Origin: Symbiodinium natans | Taxonomy: Eukaryota; Sar; Dinophyceae; Suessiales; Symbiodiniaceae | Assembly: GCA_905221605.1 (NCBI GenBank) | Contig: CAJNDS010002664.1 | Location: 62,001-126,000 of the forward strand | Length of the DNA: 64,000 nt | Reading direction: 5' to 3' | Shown here: positions 62,960 through 64,000 of the stretch, piece after piece | Layout: every line of letters starts with the position of its first letter | Position numbering within the stretch: the stretch's first letter is position 1 | Notes under the pieces: model-generated | Told to the model about the DNA's origin: nothing | The model's database searches: none | Seen by the model: only the letters and a program-made list of their open reading frames with translations | Translations under genes and position numbers: made by a program

Positions 62960-64000
62960 ACCGCGGCTATCGGCTATCCTAGGCCAACGCTTTACTTGTC
63001 AGCAGCCTCGGCTCTCGCCCTGCAGCAAATTTCAACAGGATTTCAGGCGCGCGCGGGGGGCGAACAATGCAACTTCCAGGGCAACAGCACATGCTGCCAG
63101 GCATGAAGCAACCGCTATTCCTGAAGAAACTACCGTGTGCATCCGTGTGCTACCACATATATGGCCAGAGCCTGAGCAGAAAGTAGAAAGCCGGTCTGAG
63201 CTTGGCACTGATTGTTCATCGTGTGGAAGCAGGTGGGCCACACGTCGTCCTCACAGCTGACTCAACTCTCTCAATATTTTCTCTCCCCCTGCCACAGAAG
63301 CATGAAGAGGCACCAGCCGTTTGCATCCAGACTGGGGCCAACCTCGTGAGAGGGGCCGTTGAAGTGGAGCAGGCCGGGTGTGGTGTTGGTCACCAAGTTC
63401 TTCGGGGTCCTGAAAGCACGTGACGCTGCATCAGTGAGGCTTTGAGTAACCGTTTGCACTAACAATTGAGATGCTGGCCCCCTTGCTCCAGGACCTCGAA
63501 ACCTGGTGAGACTGCTTAGCGGAAAGGCAAAACCTGCTATCGGGTTGGGAGATGGAGTTGAGAGTGCTTTTCTTTGGCAAGGCGAAAGTGAGCGGGATGG
63601 GATCTACAGGATATTTCATGGCTCCACTGAAGAGCTAATTGATCTCGCCCCACCGCGCCTGCCCAGACTTCCATTTCTGGCAAAAAGGGCACCACGAGCT
63701 GTTCCTGCCCCACTTGCCCCACTTGCACCAGTCGCCACCCCCCCCTCCCGCATAGTACTGACTTCCAGTTGTGGCAAGTACGGCAAGTGGGGCGAGGCTG
63801 GGAGAAACGTTTAGGGCTTAGGGTTTAGGAATTTATGGCCCCAAAGGGTCACGTAAAACAAGTTGGACCACGAGCAGTTCTTGCCAGGGCATCCCCGACA
63901 TGTCTACAGAGCCCCGGGGGGGGGGGGAACTTTTCTGCATTCGCATCTACGGCCAAACCGAAAATGAGAGCTTTCTTACCGAAACACTTTTTCCCAGAAA
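62960..64000. other. No clear gene; competing frames
   Basis: Minus 63465-63271 reads SLTDAASRAFRTPKNLVTNT; plus 63506-63814 reads AIGLGDGVESAFLWQGESER. Both are protein-like and neither has a motif. A TTTAGGG pair lies near 63811-63829 and a G run near 63918. Confidence 0.25.

Noticed and set aside
63030-63110. HVLLPWKL on the minus strand as a third Mei2-like DFVHLPWKK element
   Set aside because: No RRM exon follows it before the start of copy B, and the key Asp-Phe is missing; probably chance.
1-64000. tRNA, rRNA and spliced-leader RNA genes
   Set aside because: I looked for the T-loop GGTTCGA-x-TCC word, rRNA core words and the leader sequence and saw none; a covariance-model search would be needed to exclude diverged tRNAs.

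Overview
The window looks like nuclear DNA of a dinoflagellate, most likely of the Symbiodiniaceae/Suessiales type. The grounds are: many short interspersed islands of the TTTAGGG/CCCTAAA telomere-type heptamer; coding exons of only 80-560 bases separated by GT-AG introns, often with a G right after the acceptor AG; nearly every recognisable exon on the minus strand; gene families common in these genomes (ankyrin-repeat, TLDc, Mei2-like RNA-binding, METTL21-like methyltransferase proteins); and no bacterial operon structure. Long open reading frames mean little here, because chance frames of 100-190 codons are frequent. I relied on motifs, splice phase and paralogy, and marked weaker exon candidates with low confidence.

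Reading along the minus strand (right to left): an Mei2-like RRM gene (about 62.8-61.2 kb, related exon at 60.5 kb); unrecognised exon candidates (59.5-56.9 kb) with a weak methyltransferase-like motif; a second, paralogous Mei2-like gene (55.3-54.0 kb, related exon at 53.8 kb). An AT-rich tract lies 3' of each Mei2 copy. Then come candidate exons (50.4-48.3 kb), helical/coiled-coil exons that may form one long gene (47.5-42.7 kb), and a Cys-rich exon (41.0 kb).

A 6-kb block (32.6-38.7 kb) is almost free of coding signal. It is a succession of distinct repeats: a C-rich minisatellite, a GC-rich block with a dispersed GCATCAGGAGCATCAG-type motif, an array of AGTTTTAAAACT hairpins in which one spacer is inverted, a CCCTAAACC-derived minisatellite, and a TTTAGGGA-type degenerate repeat.

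Left of the block are a TLDc-domain gene (31.8-30.9 kb), many unrecognised exon candidates (30.8-16.8 kb), a five-exon CHK/EcK-like small-molecule kinase gene that can be assembled completely (15.2-13.4 kb, 379 residues), an ankyrin-repeat gene (11.9-10.4 kb), two METTL21-like methyltransferase genes (6.9-6.0 and 3.6-2.9 kb), a CS/PIH1-like exon (1.3 kb), and the first exon of a Cof-type HAD hydrolase running off the left edge.

Two families of roughly 80-105-base elements with terminal inverted repeats are scattered through introns and intergenic DNA, several of them next to candidate exons. They are the best candidates for an under-described mobile (MITE- or introner-like) system. The genes do not form an evident pathway; the links between them are tandem duplication and shared orientation.
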